14,357 bases of DNA from the NCBI GenBank assembly GCA_016303065.1, contig JAEDMJ010000044.1:1-14357 (forward strand). The letters run 5' to 3'. The notes beneath the pieces were generated by a model. The model made no database searches. It had not been told where the DNA came from and saw nothing but the letters and a program-made list of their open reading frames with translations. This document shows, one piece after another, positions 12,279 through 14,357 of the stretch (position 1 is the first letter of the stretch; each line of letters starts with the position of its first letter). The position numbers and the translations under genes are program-made. This DNA is from Clostridiales bacterium (GTDB lineage: Bacteria; Bacillota; Clostridia; Oscillospirales; QAMX01).

Positions 12279-14357
12279 ATGCCCAAACGCGACGATATAA
12301 AAAAAGTGCTTCTCATCGGCTCCGGACCAATCGTCATCGGCCAGGCTGCCGAATTCGACTACGCCGGAACCCAGGCCTGCCGCGTGCTCCGGGACGAGGG
12401 CGTTGAAGTCGTGCTTGTAAACTCAAACCCCGCCACAATAATGACGGACCGCGGCATGGCGGACAAAATATACATTGAACCGCTGACAGAGGCAACTCTT
12501 GAGCGCATAATCGAAAAGGAGCGCCCCGACAGTCTTCTCTCCGGCCTCGGCGGCCAGACGGGACTTACGCTCAGCATGAAGCTTGCAAAAAGCGGCTTTC
12601 TCGAAAAAATGAATGTCAGGCTCCTGGGTTCCGATCTGGAGACCATTGAAAAAGCCGAAGACCGGCTCATCTTCAAGGAGACAATGGAGTCCATCGGCCA
12701 GCCCGTCATCCCATCCGTCACTGCGACCGACGTTTCCGGCGCCCTTGACTTTGCCGCCGAAAACGGATACCCGGTCATAATCCGCCCCGCGTTTACCCTC
12801 GGCGGAACGGGCGGCGGATTTGCAGGCAGCGAGGACGAGCTCCGCGAGCGCGCCCAAACGGGCATCGACGCCTCTCCCATAGGGCAGATACTTGTAGAAC
12901 GGAGCGTTGCCGGCTGGAAAGAGATCGAGTTTGAGGTCCTCCGCGACAGCCGCGGAAGCTCCGTTGCCGTGTGTTCGATGGAAAACGTCGATCCCGTCGG
13001 CATCCACACAGGGGACAGCATCGTCGTCGCGCCCACGCTGACCCTTGCCGACAAGGAATTCCAGATGCTTCGTTCAGCGGCTATCTCCATTGTCGATGCG
13101 CTCGGCGTCGAGGGCGGATGCAACTGCCAGTTTGCCCTCAACCCGGACAGCTTTGAATACGCCGTAATCGAGGTCAATCCCCGTGTTTCACGTTCCTCCG
13201 CCCTTGCGTCAAAGGCGACGGGCTATCCGATCGCAAAGGTTGCCGCAAGGATCGCCCTGGGCTACACACTCGACGAGATCAAAAACGCAGTCACCGGAAA
13301 GACCTGCGCCGCATTTGAGCCCGCGCTGGACTACGTTGCCGTCAAAATGCCAAAATGGCCCTTTGACAAATTTGTCTATGCCCAGCGCCGTCTCGGAACC
13401 CAGATGAAGGCCACCGGCGAAGTCATGAGCATATCCGACACGTTTGAAAGCGCGCTTGTCAAAGCTCTCCGCGGCGTCGGCGCGGCAGGACTTTCCCGCC
13501 CTGCCGACACGGAGCTTTCCGACAGCGTGATCGACGAAAAGCTTATCACCCCCACCGACGAGCGCATATTCATCGTTTACGAAGCGCTTCGCCGCGGTCT
13601 CGGCGTCGAACACGTCCACGAACTTACAAAGATCGACAGATACTTCCTTGAGCGCATACTCGCCCTCACCGACGGCTCCGACCGCCAGGGGAACGTCTAC
13701 AAGATGGTCGACACCTGTGCAGGCGAATTTGAGGCCCAGACCCCCTACTTTTACGCCGCGACCGCGGGGACCGACGAAGCAGCGGATTTCGTCGCCGCAA
13801 GCACAAAAAAGCGAGTCGTCGTCATCGGGTCCGGTCCGATCCGCATCGGCCAGGGCATCGAATTCGACTACGCCTGCGTTCGCTGCGTCCGCACGCTCAA
13901 GGAGATGGGCTACGAGGCAATTGTTGTAAACGACAATCCCGAAACAGTCTCCACCGATTTCGACGTGTCCGACAGGCTCTATTTTGAGCCCGTGCGCTTT
14001 GAAGAGGTCATGAATGTCGTCCGCCGCGAAGACCCGATCGGCGTCATCGTCACCTTCGGCGGCGGAACCTCGGTCGCTCTGGCGCGAAAGCTGGACGCCG
14101 CGGGAGTAAAGATCCTCGGAAGCTCCGCAGAGACCATCGACCTCTGCGAAGACAGGGAGCGCTTTGACAGCCTTCTTGAATCCCTGGGCATAAAGCGCCC
14201 CGCGGGCTGCGCCGTCACGAACCGCGAAGAAGCGCTTGAAGCGGCGGAACGCATCGGCTTTCCCGTTCTCATGCGTCCCTCCTATGTTCTCGGCGGTCAG
14301 AACATGATCATCGCATTCGGCCCTGACGACGTCCGCGAATACGCCGACATTATCTTC
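12279..14357 (+). CDS. carB: Carbamoyl-phosphate synthetase large subunit (3' end outside window)
   Basis: This is the first 693 residues of CarB, cut by the right edge with no stop. CarB makes carbamoyl phosphate from bicarbonate, ammonia from CarA and two ATP. The first half has SGPIVIGQAAEFDYAGTQAC (15-34), GGQTGLTLSMKL (91-102), IIRPAFTLGGTGGG (167-180), GWKEIEFEV (212-220), HTGDSIVVAP (243-252) and EVNPRVSRSSALASKATG (298-315). The second half starts near 513 with VVVIGSGPIRIGQGIEFDY and reaches MRPSYVLGG (665-673). Two oddities: the central domain is about 45 residues shorter than in E. coli (YFL at 455-457 is followed by VYKMVDTC at 473-480 after only 15 residues), and the second synthetase unit reads FGGGT (593-597) and LGGQNM (671-676) where FGGQT and LGGRAM are usual. 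The start lies 6 bases after carA; AAGGA is 4 bases upstream of it. Confidence 0.95.
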   Translation, partial: MPKRDDIKKVLLIGSGPIVIGQAAEFDYAGTQACRVLRDEGVEVVLVNSNPATIMTDRGMADKIYIEPLTEATLERIIEKERPDSLLSGLGGQTGLTLSMKLAKSGFLEKMNVRLLGSDLETIEKAEDRLIFKETMESIGQPVIPSVTATDVSGALDFAAENGYPVIIRPAFTLGGTGGGFAGSEDELRERAQTGIDASPIGQILVERSVAGWKEIEFEVLRDSRGSSVAVCSMENVDPVGIHTGDSIVVAPTLTLADKEFQMLRSAAISIVDALGVEGGCNCQFALNPDSFEYAVIEVNPRVSRSSALASKATGYPIAKVAARIALGYTLDEIKNAVTGKTCAAFEPALDYVAVKMPKWPFDKFVYAQRRLGTQMKATGEVMSISDTFESALVKALRGVGAAGLSRPADTELSDSVIDEKLITPTDERIFIVYEALRRGLGVEHVHELTKIDRYFLERILALTDGSDRQGNVYKMVDTCAGEFEAQTPYFYAATAGTDEAADFVAASTKKRVVVIGSGPIRIGQGIEFDYACVRCVRTLKEMGYEAIVVNDNPETVSTDFDVSDRLYFEPVRFEEVMNVVRREDPIGVIVTFGGGTSVALARKLDAAGVKILGSSAETIDLCEDRERFDSLLESLGIKRPAGCAVTNREEALEAAERIGFPVLMRPSYVLGGQNMIIAFGPDDVREYADIIF

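Overview
The window looks like chromosomal DNA of a moderately high-GC Clostridia-type Firmicute, perhaps Oscillospiraceae-like. This is inferred from strong AGGAGG-type ribosome binding sites, near-perfect sigma-A promoters (TTGACA, 17-18 bp, TATAAT), U-tract terminators, a type III glutamine synthetase, an AsnA-type asparagine synthetase, an iron-sulfur type PurF with a short propeptide, and a divergent PurA that from memory resembles the clostridial subtype. I see no mobile element, CRISPR array, rRNA or tRNA.

Left half, minus strand (1-5924). There are four transcription units: a nucleoside hydrolase-like gene (133-1035), a ThuA-domain gene (1286-1990), a small zinc-ribbon gene (2090-2491) and an asnA-glnN operon (5802 down to 2675). 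Each has its own recognisable promoter. Clear U-tract terminators follow the zinc-ribbon gene and glnN, and each ends just short of the next promoter. A further minus-strand promoter at 15-44 points out of the window.

Divergent intergenic region (5803-6332). Two strong promoters face away from each other, toward asnA and purC. Both transcripts are predicted to begin with related sequence (GTGAACA, then AAAGGCG about 10 bases into the RNA). In both, the AAAGGCG forms the 5' side of a long hairpin ending in a U-rich tract, so both operons look attenuated by related leader RNAs.

Right half, plus strand (6333-14357). A tight cluster purC-purB-purA-purF-carA-carB runs off the right edge. It encodes PRPP amidotransferase, the aspartate-adding step and its lyase, AMP-branch adenylosuccinate synthetase, and both subunits of carbamoyl-phosphate synthetase. 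A perfect 11-bp hairpin sits over the purF stop codon, between the purine genes and carAB.

Common theme. GlnN makes glutamine, which PurF and CarA consume. AsnA, PurC and PurA compete for aspartate. The locus therefore gathers ammonia assimilation and the main Asp/Gln-consuming nucleotide steps around one divergent regulatory region. The related leader RNAs are the best candidate for an undescribed regulatory system here. The most unusual protein feature is a CarB whose central oligomerisation domain lacks about 45 residues relative to E. coli.
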